Shown: positions 10,244-21,595, counted from the stretch's first letter. The stretch is 64,000 nt of DNA from Diphasiastrum complanatum (GCA_029204225.1 CM055095.1:28772845-28836844); one strand, 5' to 3'. Numbers and translations are program-made. Notes: a model not told the origin generated them from the sequence alone.

Positions 10244-13200
10244 GTCAGTTCAAGAGGTTCCGAATGTTGGTCGTATTGCAATGCAGTCTATTTATGCTCC
10301 TCAAAGTATGCATTTGTTCTCGGTATGTTATCCTTGCTACTTAACCATGCTATATGCTCAAGACGTCATATTTGATATATTCCTTCAGCATAGTCTTCTC
10401 ACTACTGTTAAAGATAAAAGTATCTTACGGCCCTAATGGGGGTTTGGACCATTAGGGGCTGTCTTGGACGTAGGGGCCAGGCCTAATCTAAATAATAGTC
10501 GAGTAAAGTCATTGTCCTCGATCATCTCAAGCATGCTGTCAGCTTAGCTTATGAACTTCCTGACAATGGTTAGCTTGTTGCTTGCATCAATTCTAGTAAA
10601 ATATAGAATGTTGCCCCAATTTGTAAACCCCTAAAAATGAGTCGTCATTCTTAACTTTGTACTAAAAAGGGATTGAGTTTGGCATGCTCTGTTATTATTG
10701 GTCTGTAAGAGCACCTGTTACAAATCCTCATCATATTTTTAAGAACAGTGGTAACCATTTTCGTGGGATCAAGTATAGTGCTTCCTATATCCCATGCCTG
10801 CTCAATGTTTGCCTGCTTAGCAATCAAAGTATGTATAGATGTCATAGTCTCTCATTTGAACAAGCGACTGTTTACTATGTATTCTACTATTTCTGTAAAC
10901 CTTGCAACTTTTATTACAAAGGAATAGTACAATAAGTAAGCCTTCCCCAGTTCGCCAAGGAAAAACAGTCAGGTTTCGAATAGTTATCCTTTTACCAAGG
11001 CAAAGAAATCTAGAGCCACTGCTATTAAACTTACAGAACTATATTCAGAAAAACACCTGATCAGCTGGTCATAAGCTTTGGTGATATAGAACGAAACACA
11101 AAACAATTGCATGGTTTACTTAACATACAAAAGTAACAACAAACGCAGCAAGTACCAGCCAAATACCAAATATGCACATATCTATTCCACCAAATACTGG
11201 AGTACCCCAATATTTGTTCCTAATGGATCACGTTAATCCATTGACAAAATTATGATCTAACAAGAATCTGCACATGGTTTTCCCGATCACATAAAACAAC
11301 CCATCTAGTTGGTACTATCATTTCTAAATTCATACCATCTGAGAGTTCCAACTCTTAGGATAAGGCTCTTTACATTACAAATGTGAACCAAGTGTCATTC
11401 TCGTTCCATGTCACAATTTCCAATAACAAATGGTTCTATAGATATTCAAAATAAATTCAGCTTAATGAATTCAATAAACCGGTGCTATGCGATTTTCTTA
11501 CAGGGATTATTTACCAATCCAAAGGCTCCGGGACAACTTAACATAGTGTACAATCTCCACGTAATGCAGGAAATCTGCATGGAGAACATAAAAGGAAATC
11601 GATGCATGTGGAAAATGGATGGATTTTCCAATCTGATGCTTAGAAATTTATGATGGGATGTATAATGAAGAGTCAAGCTATCGGTACTTAGATCTCTCAG
11701 CTCTCCCGTGGGGGTCCTAGGGGCCCTTCTGCTCACACTCACTTTGTCTGCTGTCAATGCCATACCACTTGTGGGCATACCCAACTTTTGAGCAAGGTGG
11801 TACCTGCCAATGTTGGGAGGGGATATCATGCTGTCTTGTTGAAATGTTTTATGTTGCTGCACTTTCTGGTATTGTTGTACTGCCAACTACGACCTAGGGT
11901 GCTTGAGGGGACCTGAGTCATGATCCATCCAGCTTTGAACACCCTCTTCTACAATTACATGCAAATCACGCAACCTGGTGTCAAGAGTAGATGCAAAGGG
12001 GAGGGAATGAAGGAAGCTGGGAGGAGGGGTTGGGCGACATGTTCAGTTGGCTAACTCTGAAGGGTAGGGGAGGACTTAGTGTAGTGAACATGAGTAAGCA
12101 GAAAGGGGAAGGGATGAATACGAGTTGATCCTCCCTTGTGGGGCTCTAACTTAAGCCCCAGCTTGAGGAGAAGGCTGAGAAGGTCCTGTCACCGAGGAGG
12201 AGGACACAGAGCTTGCAAACCAATGGGGAACTACCACTTGTCCTCTTGTTCTCGTGGGTTAAGATCCAGGTTCTTTTGCAGCTAGACTTCGACCGGCTAT
12301 CAACGATTTCAATTTCACGACGAGGTCTGCAGTTATGGTGTTTTCTTGCCAGCAGAAACTGAAAAGGTGAGTATGATGTAGGCAAAGGTTATGCAATTGA
12401 TTTGCAACTGGCTTCCAGATAATAAATGGGCCCCTAGCACTAATTACAAGGTGCTAGCTAACGATTAAGTAGCTTGAGGCCTTCCCTAGGGTGCTGAAGT
12501 TGTAGGAGGCCCTAAGGGAGGCATAATTGTGAGGTGATACCTGGGATGTGTGGAAGAATGTGCAATAACTAAAGTGGCATTTGATGGTAGGCCTCAAGTG
12601 CAATGTGCTGGATTTGCACTGACTGTTGATGGTAGACTTGTGTGAGGAATAAGATACATGTACTTTTGCTGTGCTGATAATAAGGTTTTTGTTGAGCTAT
12701 CATGTTATGTGCCATTTCTTAAGTTCTTCTTTTGCTGCATCTTTGTTTTAAGTCTGTGTAGTGTAAAATTTGAGATAGCTATCACAAGAATTTCTGCCAG
12801 ATTTCCAACGTTGTATTATAACAAATGGTTGGATTACAAGCCTAAGAGTGGGAGATTTCATGTGATTTTGTTGTAAACCATCTATCCTAGCATGTAGTTT
12901 TGCTGAATCTTGTGAGGACATATAGGAGAATTAAGTTTCGTGCCTTCAGTTTCAAAAAATTCAATTTTTGTAGTATGCCTCTAGTTTGTTATGTTTTTTA
13001 GGAAGTTAGGGGTAAACGGTTTATAGCCTTGGTTGTGTATTAAAACTTGAAATACGAGTCCTGCTGGGCAGGATGAACCAGAGCATGAGGTTTGGGCAAT
13101 GTCAGTTGTTTAGGTGTCTTGTCAAGAACGAGTTGTTGAGGTTTAGCAATCCAAATGGTCTTTCAGCATCCAATCCTTCTCCAGAGTAGTTATAGTTTTT

Positions 13201-13260
13201 TATTTTAATTCTGGAATTTCTTTGTTCAATTCGTCGAGTTTGGTTGCAATTTTTTCACAG
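10244..13260. other. Non-coding stretch, no gene recognised
   Basis: No domain, LTR pair or terminal repeat was found. A minus-strand open frame at 11485-11886 (133 codons) has no recognisable motif and is probably chance. The segment could be introns of a decayed or large gene, given exon-like pieces on both sides. Confidence 0.4.
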
Positions 13261-13455
13261 GGCTTGAATGATTGTGATTCAGGAATGGAAGATGCTTTCC
13301 TTTTTGGCATGGCTGAAAGGGATTATCAGGACAGCAAATGTTGTGGGCCTTGTCACATTTCCTGCTTCACTACTAAAACCATCAGTTTTGGTCCGCTTGC
13401 AACATCTAGCCGACATTCTGCTGTCTGTAGAGGCAGTTTCTGGTCTGATCCATAA
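13261..13455 (+). other. Candidate host exon (unknown protein)
   Basis: The acceptor-like ttttttcacag before 13261 and a second one (gattcag) ending at 13282 precede an open segment. In one frame from 13283 it reads EWKMLSFLAWLKGIIR, then TANVVGLVTFPASLLKP and ADILLSVEAVSGLI, a leucine-rich helical pattern. In the frame starting at 13261 it reads GLNDCDSGMEDAF. I cannot decide the frame and do not recognise the protein. It may belong with the exons at 17000 and 17447. Confidence 0.3.
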
Positions 13456-13989
13456 TCAATATTTCTTGTTAAATGTTTTGGTCATCAACATATTAAATCT
13501 TTTATAAGGTAGTCATGAGATTCTCCTTTTAGTTCTGTCTTAGTCTCCTTGCAGAAAGTACTTTTATATTAATCTTGTGCTTCAGTTGAGATCCTTCATA
13601 TGCAATGGCTTTCACTCATTGCAGCAATAGAAAGTGATGTGCTTCATGTGTTTTATTTCAATTTGATGTGACATGTGGTTAAGAAATGAGCGATATTATT
13701 GTAAGATGTTGACCGGATATGAAAAGTTGCAATTTCTGTTTTAAGCATTATTGAAGTTAGGCAGGCCTTTTTGATTATCTGGCGTACTAGATCTTATTCA
13801 TAAATCTTCATATGTGACTCAGCAAGTTAAGCACACATACTTGTTTTAAATTGGCCTACTAATAGTGAATGAGAAACACAAGAAATCATATCGTGTGATT
13901 TCGAAGTGCTTTATATATACTATCACAGAATTTCTGCTACACATAATCAATGGTGGATCTTTTGGAACGTTCAAAAGTAGACCTCATGT

Positions 13990-14420
13990 CTTAGTTGCAG
14001 CGGATCGCGATCCGCTGCAAAAACAATCCGGATCGCCAGTGATCCGGGACAAGAAACTCTGTCCCAAATCGCAAAAAAATTTGCAAATTTTTTGTGAAGG
14101 GATCCACAGCTAGTTGCAATCCAAATGACCAATGAATAACAGCAGGCAGATACAAATGAAATGATTAGCCAATGTTATATCTGCAAATTCGTATCTACAA
14201 AAACAATTTGCTTCAGTATCTGATTGAAGTGACTAGCAGATATTGGGAGCAAACTATCTGAAACCAAGCAACAGAACTGCACTTTTGAAATCCTTTCACA
14301 TGATACCCCATATTGGCAGGTTTGAAAACAAAAAACAAAAAATTTGCGTTCCAGGAAACCCTAATGGGAAATCCCGGAGCACGATCCGGAACGCGTTCCG
14401 GAACGTGGCCTGCATCTTTG
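13990..14420. mobile_element. hAT-like MITE
   Basis: The left end CTTAGTTGCAGC and the right end, complement CAAAGATGCAGGC, match the ends of the elements at 15727 and 63817 (consensus CA-AGTTGCAG). Possible 8-bp target duplications are CCTCATGT and CCTCACGG (6 of 8 identical). The left arm holds ggatcgcgatcc palindromes and the right arm holds ccggaacgcgttccgg palindromes. Near 14315 the complement of catgataccccatattggc is a motif shared with the other copies. No transposase is encoded. Confidence 0.6.
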
Positions 14421-14489
14421 CCTCACGGTGATTTATGGGCAGGACAGATGCATAGAGTTCTTGCACGACTCTAGTTCTAAACATCTCAG

Positions 14490-14790
14490 TATGTGGTACG
14501 TTCCAACCATAGAACCCACGGATCCAAGGACCGTGGGTCCAAAGAACCGTACAGTGAACTGTACCACGGTTCATGTAATTAATTAATTAATTTTTTTAAT
14601 GCCCTTTCCCCCCAAAAACCCCTAAAAAAGAAAAATAATTAATCAATAACCGTGGTTCACCACGGTTCTTGGAACCAAACTTTGTGAACCGTACAGTTCC
14701 AAGAACCGTGGTGAACTGTGCATGGTTCATGGGAACTATGGAACTTCCAACCTGTTCATGGGAAGTATGGAACTTCCGGAACGTACTGGG
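14490..14790. repeat. Multiple-hairpin foldback sequence
   Basis: Several nested inverted repeats occur: acccacgg with ccgtgggt near 14512-14540, accgtacagt with ctgtaccacggt near 14546-14572, and the near-perfect palindrome aaccgtggttcaccacggtt near 14648-14667. The words CCGTGG and GAACC recur throughout. The outer parts (gttccaaccatagaaccc and gggaactatggaacttcc) are inverted relative to one another. It is probably a foldback MITE, with boundaries uncertain. Confidence 0.5.
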
Positions 14791-15726
14791 TCGGAACGAT
14801 TTTTTGTAAGTTAAAAAAAAAAAAAATGGACCCTGCTGGCCCGCGCATTCTGCATTTCACAGATAGCGAGTTGTCATACTTCTAATGAGGACAGGAAGGT
14901 GCCATGGAAGCCATAAGGCACTCTAGAAGGAAGCTTCACAGAGGCGATGAGCTCCAGCGATGGTGAGTTTCTCATTGTGGTGGAAAGAAACTCCTTGAAG
15001 TTGAAGCCTACTAAGGCAATTCTTCCTTGAAATTGAGCAGACTTTTCTGTACATCGATGACTGACATATTTTATGCTCTGAGATATGACAGCTACTCAAC
15101 CATTGCATGGGGCACATCTGCACATCATGGATGTGGTCCAGGAGTTTCCAGCGATGGTGAGCTTGCGGAAAGAAAGCAGGAAGCCTTGTGGATGATCCTG
15201 TTTGTGTTCAATCTTATCTCACACAAGATGATCCTTAAATGGCTTTCATACGAATTCTACACCACTTTGCCCCCTTGTAACTGGCAGTGGCTATTCTATT
15301 CCATGGTTTTCTTTTTCCTTTGTAAAAAAAGGTATTTTTTTTTTTTGAGGGTCCCGTTCCGGAACGGGCAACTAAGGTCGGAACGTATGGTAAGTTCACA
15401 GGCAGAACATGTATTAAAAATAAAATAAAAAATGGTTAAAAAAGACAGCAGGGGCCTGTTTTTGAAACAGTTTATTTTGGAGACTGTTAGGGACTGTACG
15501 TAGCTGAAAAACGGGAAATGCTTGTTATTGATGACAACTTTTAGTGCTGCACATAGTTGTCCATTCCAGAACAAGCCATTGAATTCTTATTTTATTTTTA
15601 ATTTTTTGTACATACTGATTTATTCAGCTTAAAAATCAATTAATTTTTAAGTACATAGATAGGATCCTACTTCTAACGAATAAACCTTACTGCTAAGTTC
15701 AAACAGATCTTATTCTAAACCCAGAT
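14791..15726. other. Unassigned stretch with MITE-like ends
   Basis: It includes the hAT-end-like cccgttccggaacgggcaacta near 15356 and several poly-A or poly-T runs. An open frame at 15027-15428 shows no recognisable domain. No clear gene was seen. Confidence 0.4.
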
Positions 15727-16346
15727 CGTAGTTGCACTGCGTTTCGTTTCGGAAATATGGAATTTTTTTTCAGAAACGTTTTTTTAAATTTTTTTTTTTG
15801 GTTTTTATTTGTGCAATATGGGTATCAGGTGAAAGCACTAATTAAGAGCATAATTACTGTGTAATTTACCGACTGTTTCTGGTGCAGGATGGTCCAGTTC
15901 AGGTGCATCAATCCATGTTGGGTTCTGTCAAGGATAAAAATTCAAAACTAACCTCTAGCCTGTCTGTTACGATCACAGATGGTCCCAGTAAGTGTGTTTT
16001 CGCTCAGGGAGTTGGAAGGCCAAGTCATGAAGAGGCCTTACCGTCGGGGGGACCCTGCCGTTGGGGGGCATTGCCCCCCAAACCCCCCACCAGGGGGCTA
16101 CTGCCCCCCGAACCCCCTGAGCATTTATTGAAAACCAACCAAATAGCTAATGAAAATAAGATCTGTTTGTGACCCATCTGCTGCACTTCTGAGAGGCAAA
16201 ACGCTCGTTTGACCATTGATCCCCTAAAAAAATTTCAGCCATAAGCTATTTTTCCATTTTTTTTTTTTTTTTTTTTTGCGATTCTGGGAGGAGAAACGCG
16301 GTTTCCGAAATGTCTCCTCCCAGAAACACGATTCTGTGCAACTATG
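15727..16346. mobile_element. hAT-like MITE (TSD ACCCAGAT)
   Basis: It is bounded by the perfect 8-bp duplication ACCCAGAT at 15719-15726 and 16347-16354. The ends CGTAGTTGCAC and GTGCAACTATG are inverted repeats. Eight-base duplications and short ends of this kind are typical of hAT transposons. The interior shares caatatgggtatca with the other copies. It also shares a block from ttaccgactgtttc through the G/C-rich stretch at 16045-16120 with the element at 42421-43284. No transposase is present. It uniquely contains an exon-like segment (15888-15987). Confidence 0.85.
15888..15987 (+). other. Exon-like segment inside hAT MITE
   Basis: A 100-bp open segment lies between a canonical acceptor (gtgcag) and a canonical donor (gtaagtg). 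Only one frame is open, reading DGPVQVHQSMLGSVKDKN and then SKLTSSLSVTITDGP. The related MITE at 42421 has only about 16 unrelated bases at this place. The exon's end phase (one base left over) does not fit the next exon-like segment at 17000, so direct splicing between them is not supported. It may be a captured gene fragment. I do not recognise the protein. Confidence 0.4.
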
Positions 16347-16354
16347 ACCCAGAT

Positions 16355-16999
16355 CTTTAATATGCAAGTAGCAGGATTGATCCAGCGGAACACAGTTTTA
16401 AAAAGCTAAATCTACCCTAACGGATCTTGCTTCTATCAAATCTACTTACTGCTAACAAATCTTATTCTAAACACAGATCTATGGAACCAGGCTACGGAAC
16501 CTCGGAAACCCATTTCACTAGAATATTTAACATTCCACCTGTTAGAAATTTTTGAGGATAGAGGGGATCGGGCGTTGTTTAGCCATATCTAGAAATAGAT
16601 ACATAGAGGATGGCCTTCATCGCAGACAGTACCATTGCCTTCGTCGAAGAGAGCATTGTTGCTTGATCGCAGAGTATTTTTGAGGTAAATCTCGATCTGA
16701 GTTTCACGAAAACAAACAAAAAAAAAGTATGTACTATAATTTTTTTTAAAGGTCCGTTCGTGTTCTGTTCCAGGACGGGCAACTATGGTCTGAAGTTTGC
16801 TTTTAGCCTTATTTTTATAATCTCAGTAACAATGAAAGTGTTCAGAGATACTGGTCTCCTTTGCAGAACAGAAGAATCCATAAAAGCTTCCTCATTGTTT
16901 TCCATCCTATCATCCTATGTCTATTACCAAAACTAAATGATAGTTTATTCTTCTAGCTTTAATTATATTCTTTTACTGGATGTTCTTTCTCTTTTTCAG
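16355..16999. other. Unassigned intron-like stretch
   Basis: It contains an hAT-end-like gacgggcaactatgg near 16777 and a degenerate repeat of the sequence that flanks the MITE (ttctaaac-cagatc at 15712 and 16460). No gene was seen. It ends in a pyrimidine-rich acceptor, ttctctttttcag. Confidence 0.4.
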
Positions 17000-17135
17000 T
17001 CTCAAATTTACCTTGAATAACCAAATGATCGACTGTGGATCAGATGATCATAAGGAGATGGAGGCAATGCTGACTGATTACCAGGACATTTCTGGACTTC
17101 TACATGTTCACAAACTTGCATCTATCAACACTCAG
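17000..17135 (+). CDS. Probable internal exon of an unknown host gene
   Basis: It is preceded by a strong acceptor (tctttctctttttcag) and followed by CAG-gttatt. The open frame reads LKFTLNNQMIDCGSDDHKEM and continues with EAMLTDYQDISGLLHVHKLA and SINTQ. It starts needing one base from an upstream exon and ends in phase 0, compatible with the exon at 17447. The acidic and hydrophobic mix looks like real coding sequence. I do not recognise the family. Confidence 0.5.
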
Positions 17136-17446
17136 GTTATTTAAATATCTTATTCCTGCAGTGTTTTTTGGCTGATATTTTGTGTTTGGATTTGTGATAA
17201 TCAGGATGACTTTCTAAGAGAACCAAAGATAATTTTGTTGAGATGACCATTTTAAGTAATGGAAAACGAGCACTTAGCATATAGGTTGTGTGATGTACTT
17301 TCCATCAGTACCTTGCCTGCAGTTCTCCCCTCTCCCTATTTGTATTTATGAAAAAAGGTGTGCTTAAATTTGCAAAATCAAACAATAGTGAAATCTTGAG
17401 CCAATGGGAAGGTCTCTGTCATATTTACTTTTTTTTTCTATTCCAG

Positions 17447-17578
17447 GTTCCTTCATTTCCCGAAGCATCTACTTACTCAATCAAGGTCTCACGGAGAAAG
17501 GAAGTAGTGCTGGAACATTTGCATCTAGCGCCAGTGGATGTGTATGGTAAAGGTTCAGGGAATGCTGGTGCTGCACAG
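17447..17578 (+). CDS. Probable internal exon of the same unknown gene
   Basis: A polypyrimidine acceptor (ttttttttctattccag) opens a 132-bp frame starting in phase 0 (VPSFPEASTYSIKVSRRKEV), then VLEHLHLAPVDVYGKG. It ends at CAG-gttctc, again phase 0. An alternative donor, G-gtaaag, lies near 17546. Phase agrees with the exon at 17000-17135, which supports both. No upstream start or downstream terminal exon was identified, so the gene may be decayed or spread over long introns. Confidence 0.5.
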
Positions 17579-18726
17579 GTTCTCTGTTCAACACCTGCAA
17601 ATGCACCTTCCTCTTTGGACTTCTAACCTTTTAACTCTTGTAGAATGTGGATATGGATATTAAAAAGACTTTCCTTACAATCATTATCAAGCCCTTCGGT
17701 ATAATATCCTGTGAATTCCATAGATTTTTATTGACGAAGCTTGACAAGGTGGTGTGGTTACGGCTTTGAACTAAATTGAAATTTGGGGGTGGTGTATGTG
17801 GGGGGTGGGACCATTTTTACTGCATTTGTAATGGATTCGTTTACTTAACCTTTTAGCTTCAGACCATTTGACCAACGATGGCTATAATGTCTTGGGTTTT
17901 CAAATTGCTGCTCTGAAGCTACTCCCCTTTTGAAATTGAAAGCATGAACACCAGAGCTGAATTTATACATATAACTAGACCATGGTTCTGTAGTGTACGG
18001 AACAACCATGCATGAAAAGTCGTTTCATATGTATAATTTTTCTTTTGGAATATTGCTTTATAATTTTAGGTTTTCCATCTTGTATGTACGGAATCGGTAC
18101 CTATGCAGTGGAACCTTTCTGTTGGAATGGTCATACATGGTTAGAGTCTCATCTCCTTTGAATATTAGTACGCCTATGTACGATGAGATATTTCGGGCCA
18201 ATTCATAATGCATATCCCCTTGTCGTGTTGGCTTTACACATAATCAACACTAGTTTTCCTCCCCTCTTGCACCTGTCAAGCTCAAAATTAGAAACAGAAA
18301 CTGCCCAACCGTGGAGAAGCATTGTGACACATTCAAAAAATCTAATTTCAGATTTTTTTTTTCACCCTTGATGTTCACATGAGGTTAAACATGCACTTAT
18401 TGTTTGTACTATTCTTCATCAAAAGTATTTTGGATAATCTAGTACATCAAATTGAATGCATATAATCTGCTCTAGATTACATAGAAGTACATGCTCAGAG
18501 CATTTTTTAAGTTTTACATCTTTGACAACTACAGGTTTAGCAGAACGTGCGAGGTAAAATTTATCATTTTGCATATTCCTGATTAAAATGACCATACACT
18601 TTATTGTTAATGACCTCATGGTTATAGACTCATGGTTATAGATTAAGGACGTAGTTGAGGAATGTATGCGGCCAACAAATATGTATAGAAGAGTTCAAAA
18701 ATAATACATTGATGTTCAAAATGCAT
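17579..18726. other. No gene recognised
   Basis: A/T-rich sequence without a convincing domain, splice-bounded exon or repeat pair. Confidence 0.4.
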
Positions 18727-18750
18727 GGGTAACATATATCGAGTTGCGCG

Positions 18751-20033
18751 ATGGAGAGCGATAGCACTGGCGATGGCGATGGCCGCCTCTGCTCTTCTTC
18801 TCCTCTTCTAACCGGTTATGGGGATTTCGCTCAGGACGTGGACTCCCTTGCTCCCTTCTTCCTGTCGAGGGGACAGCTTACTACCCGCTCCCTCGTGTGA
18901 GCTGTCAGGCTCCTCTGAGCCCCTCTCTTCTTCTCCTTCCCTTTTCCTTTTCTCTCCTCTTCCTTCTTCTACTTCGGCTCTTCCTCCCTTCTCCTCTGCT
19001 GCTTCTGCTGTTCCTTCTGGTCTCCCCTCTTCTGCTCCTGTGCTGCAGGTCCCATATCCTGCCCTGCTCTCCTCTGGCAGCTTGTTTCCTTCTGACAGCT
19101 TTCCCCCTTTGAGCGCTCTTGCTCCTCGATTTTCTCTTCCCCATGGCCCACCGATTTTCTACGCTTCTCTGGCTGCGCAGGCTCATGGCTCTCCCGCCTC
19201 CATCCCCTCAGCTGTCTCCTTCAGTGACTCAGCCTGCTTCGGATTTGCCCCCTCTGTCACAGGTGGTGGACAGCTCTTCGCTCGGCGAGGATTTTCGCCC
19301 CAGCAACATCTTCAGCCTCAGCGGCTGACCAGTTATCCACTTTTCACCTCCTCTTCTACCAAAAATTGCCAAGCGGAAAAACAGATTGAGGAACAAAGCA
19401 GCTTCCATCGGTATCAGGCAGGAAGCGCCGTTGCCCCTCTCTTCGACTGCCTCCTCCTTCTCACTACTGCATCCCAGAGGCCTTCAATCAGTTGTTGCTG
19501 CAGGCTCAGGAGCACCCTCCTATGCACCCTGCGGTGTTGCCTCTACTTCAGCTGGCTGCTCAATTGGCAGATTCGCTTTCCGAGCTGCTCTTTCTCCTGC
19601 GTAGGATGGTTTGAAGGTGCGTACTTTTCATTTGGATCCGGCTCTTTTCTCAGCTCACTTGGATGCTCTTTCTAATCGCCCATTAGTGGCCTACTTTATG
19701 GGTAGACCTCCTTTCGCGGATAATGTCAAGCGCTTTGGAGTGAGTCATTGGGAGCGGTTAAACGTCAAGGTTCTCTCCTCTCAGGCTTTGGGCAAAAGCT
19801 TTTTCTTGTTCAATTTCACTTCTGCACAGGAGGTCAATTCTGTCCTTGCCAATGGTCCTTACCTATATGCAGGCAATTCGGTTTATGTCACTAGATACAC
19901 TGATGCTTTCACCATCCATGACTCTTCACAGATGGAAGTCCCGGTTTGGGTGGAGCTTCCTTTTTTCCCTCCCAAGCTCTTGCCTGCTTTGGATGTGGTT
20001 CTTCCCAGTCTCGGAAAGGTTATGCTTGTTTAG
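18751..20033 (+). pseudogene. LINE ORF1 with DUF4283-like domain
   Basis: An ATG at 18751 opens MESDSTGDGDG, then a serine- and proline-rich, low-complexity stretch broken by frameshifts and stops. From 19611 the DUF4283-like domain is clear: RPLVAYFMGRPPF, GKSFFLFNF, NGPYLYAG and VPVWVELPFFPP, ending at a stop at 20031-20033. In plant L1 elements this protein binds RNA and forms part of the retrotransposition particle. The frame breaks mean it is not functional. Confidence 0.75.
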
Positions 20034-20071
20034 CCTCCCAAGCTCCACAATCCTTCTTCCCATGTGCGCGC

Positions 20072-21510
20072 TTGAATCCTGTGGAAGCTGGCGGATCCTC
20101 CTCTGCTGCTTTTTGCCCCTCTTCAGCTCCACTGCCAGGCTATCCTTCGCCGCATTGATGCTCATGTTGCTACTGGTCTCATGCTTCGCTCTAAACTCCG
20201 TTGGCTCAAGCACGGTGACCTCCCTACCTCCTTCTTCTTTCGTACCCTTCGTTGCCGCCGTTCTACTTCCTTTGTTCACTCCCTTCATCATGATGGCTCC
20301 GTTCTAGAGGACACTCCCTCCATGCTTTCGACTTTCCTCTCTGCGTTTCAATCCCTCGCTCCCCCTTCCTTGCCTGACCATCCTAGATTGATTGCTTTTT
20401 GCGCTGCTGACTGCACTCTCTCCTTGGATTCTTCTGCCATCCTTGCAGCCCCCTTTACCTTGCAAGAATTTCATCTGGCCCTTCTTTCGCTCCCGCTTGA
20501 TAAGACCCCCGACCCTAATGGTATTACGATGCTGAATACCTCTTATAAGATCATTACTAAGGCCATGACCCTTCGTCTTGCACCTCTTCTGCCCTCTTTT
20601 TTATTGCCTGAGCAATTTGGTTTTGTCAAGGGCCGCAATATTATGGACTCCCTCTTAAATGTTTGGTCCTTTGCTGATTCCTTGCTTGCCTCCAATACCC
20701 CCTCTCTGATTCTTCGACTTGACCTTGATAAAGCGTTCGATCGCATTGGTTGGGACTTTATCCTTGCTAGCTGCAGTGCCCTGAGTTTTCCTCCCTCTTT
20801 TTCTACTTTTGTCCATGCTCTTTATTCCTCTGCTTCTTCTACCATTGTCTTTAATGGTTCTCGTTCTTCTGTCTTCTTTCCTAAGTGCGGCATTCGTCAG
20901 GGCTGTCCGCTCTCTCCCCTGCTCTTTGCCATCGCGACTGAACCTCTTTCCCGTGCTTTTCGACATGCTGCTTCCATCCATTCTATTGCCCCCATTCAGT
21001 CCCCTTTGGGCCCTCTCTCTCATCAATTGTTTGCTGACGATGTCACCTTGTTCTCCCTCCTTTCTGAGCCCCATGTTCTGCAGCTCCTCCAGATTTTTGT
21101 TATTGCTCTTCCTCCCGTCTTAATAAGGAAAAATCTGAGTTACATGTTTTTGCTACTGACACCCCTGCCTGGATCTCTATGTTAGGCATTTCCGTTGTGC
21201 CACATGGTGTGGTTACTCGTCTTCTGGGTTCGCTTCAGTCTTACTCCTCGTCAACGCACTGATTGGTTCCTTCACTCGTTTGTCCATAAGCTTTCCAGTT
21301 GGGATCCTCACTTTCTTTCTTTCCCTGCGAGGGTTCTCGTTGCTAGACACATTCTGGCTGCTTATCCTGTCTTTTTCTCTTCCATCTTCTCGGCTTCTGC
21401 CTCTCTTCATTCCTCTCTAGCTAGACTCATTAGACGCTTCCTTTGGACAGGGAAACGACCTCTTCTCTACTGGTCTGTTTGTTCGGCCCCCACCAGTTCC
21501 GTATTTGTTC
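20072..21510 (+). pseudogene. LINE ORF2 reverse transcriptase (deleted)
   Basis: The linker RSKLRWLKHGDLPTSFFF (near 20184) is the typical plant L1 sequence before RT. RT then runs to FADD near 21036, with LPEQFGFVKGRNIMDSLL, RLDLDKAFDRIGWDF and GIRQGCPLSPLLF in order. After KTPDPNGI (about 20522) it jumps to MLNTSYKIITKAMTLRL, so the block between the early RT motif and the palm is deleted. Beyond 21185 a frame change leads into SFPARVLVARHILAAYP and RRFLWTGKRPLLYWSVCSAP, the region before the C-terminal zinc finger, which is lost. Confidence 0.85.
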
Positions 21511-21526
21511 TTCTCTCTCTCTCTAT

Positions 21527-21534
<8 letters not shown>

Positions 21535-21580
<46 letters not shown>

Positions 21581-21595
21581 TTATTTATTTATTCC
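21535..21595. repeat. (TA)n then (TTTA)n microsatellite
   Basis: About 42 bases of alternating TA are followed by TTTA repeats. It directly follows the truncated LINE. Confidence 0.95.

Larger units (their letters stand above)
18727..21520 (+). mobile_element. Plant-type L1 LINE with internal deletions
   Basis: ORF1-like sequence with a DUF4283-type domain is followed by a reverse transcriptase with FADD and by the start of the C-terminal region. The endonuclease is absent: sequence passes from the end of the DUF4283 domain straight to the linker before RT within about 40 bases. A second deletion lies inside RT. The 3' end is cut at about 21510, where simple repeats begin. A fragment on the minus strand at 35100-36140 covers the missing C-terminal part of a related copy. 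Confidence 0.8.

Noticed and set aside
11485-11886. 133-codon minus-strand open frame as a gene
   Set aside because: No recognisable domain, no splice or promoter context, and it lies in otherwise non-coding sequence.
14791-15393. hAT-like element bounded by GTCGGAAC at 14791 and 15387
   Set aside because: The right end resembles a hAT terminus (gggcaactaag), but the left end has no inverted partner, so the 8-bp match may be chance.
18905-19186. Arginine/lysine-rich minus-strand open frames
   Set aside because: They are antisense to the low-complexity ORF1 of the plant L1 element.
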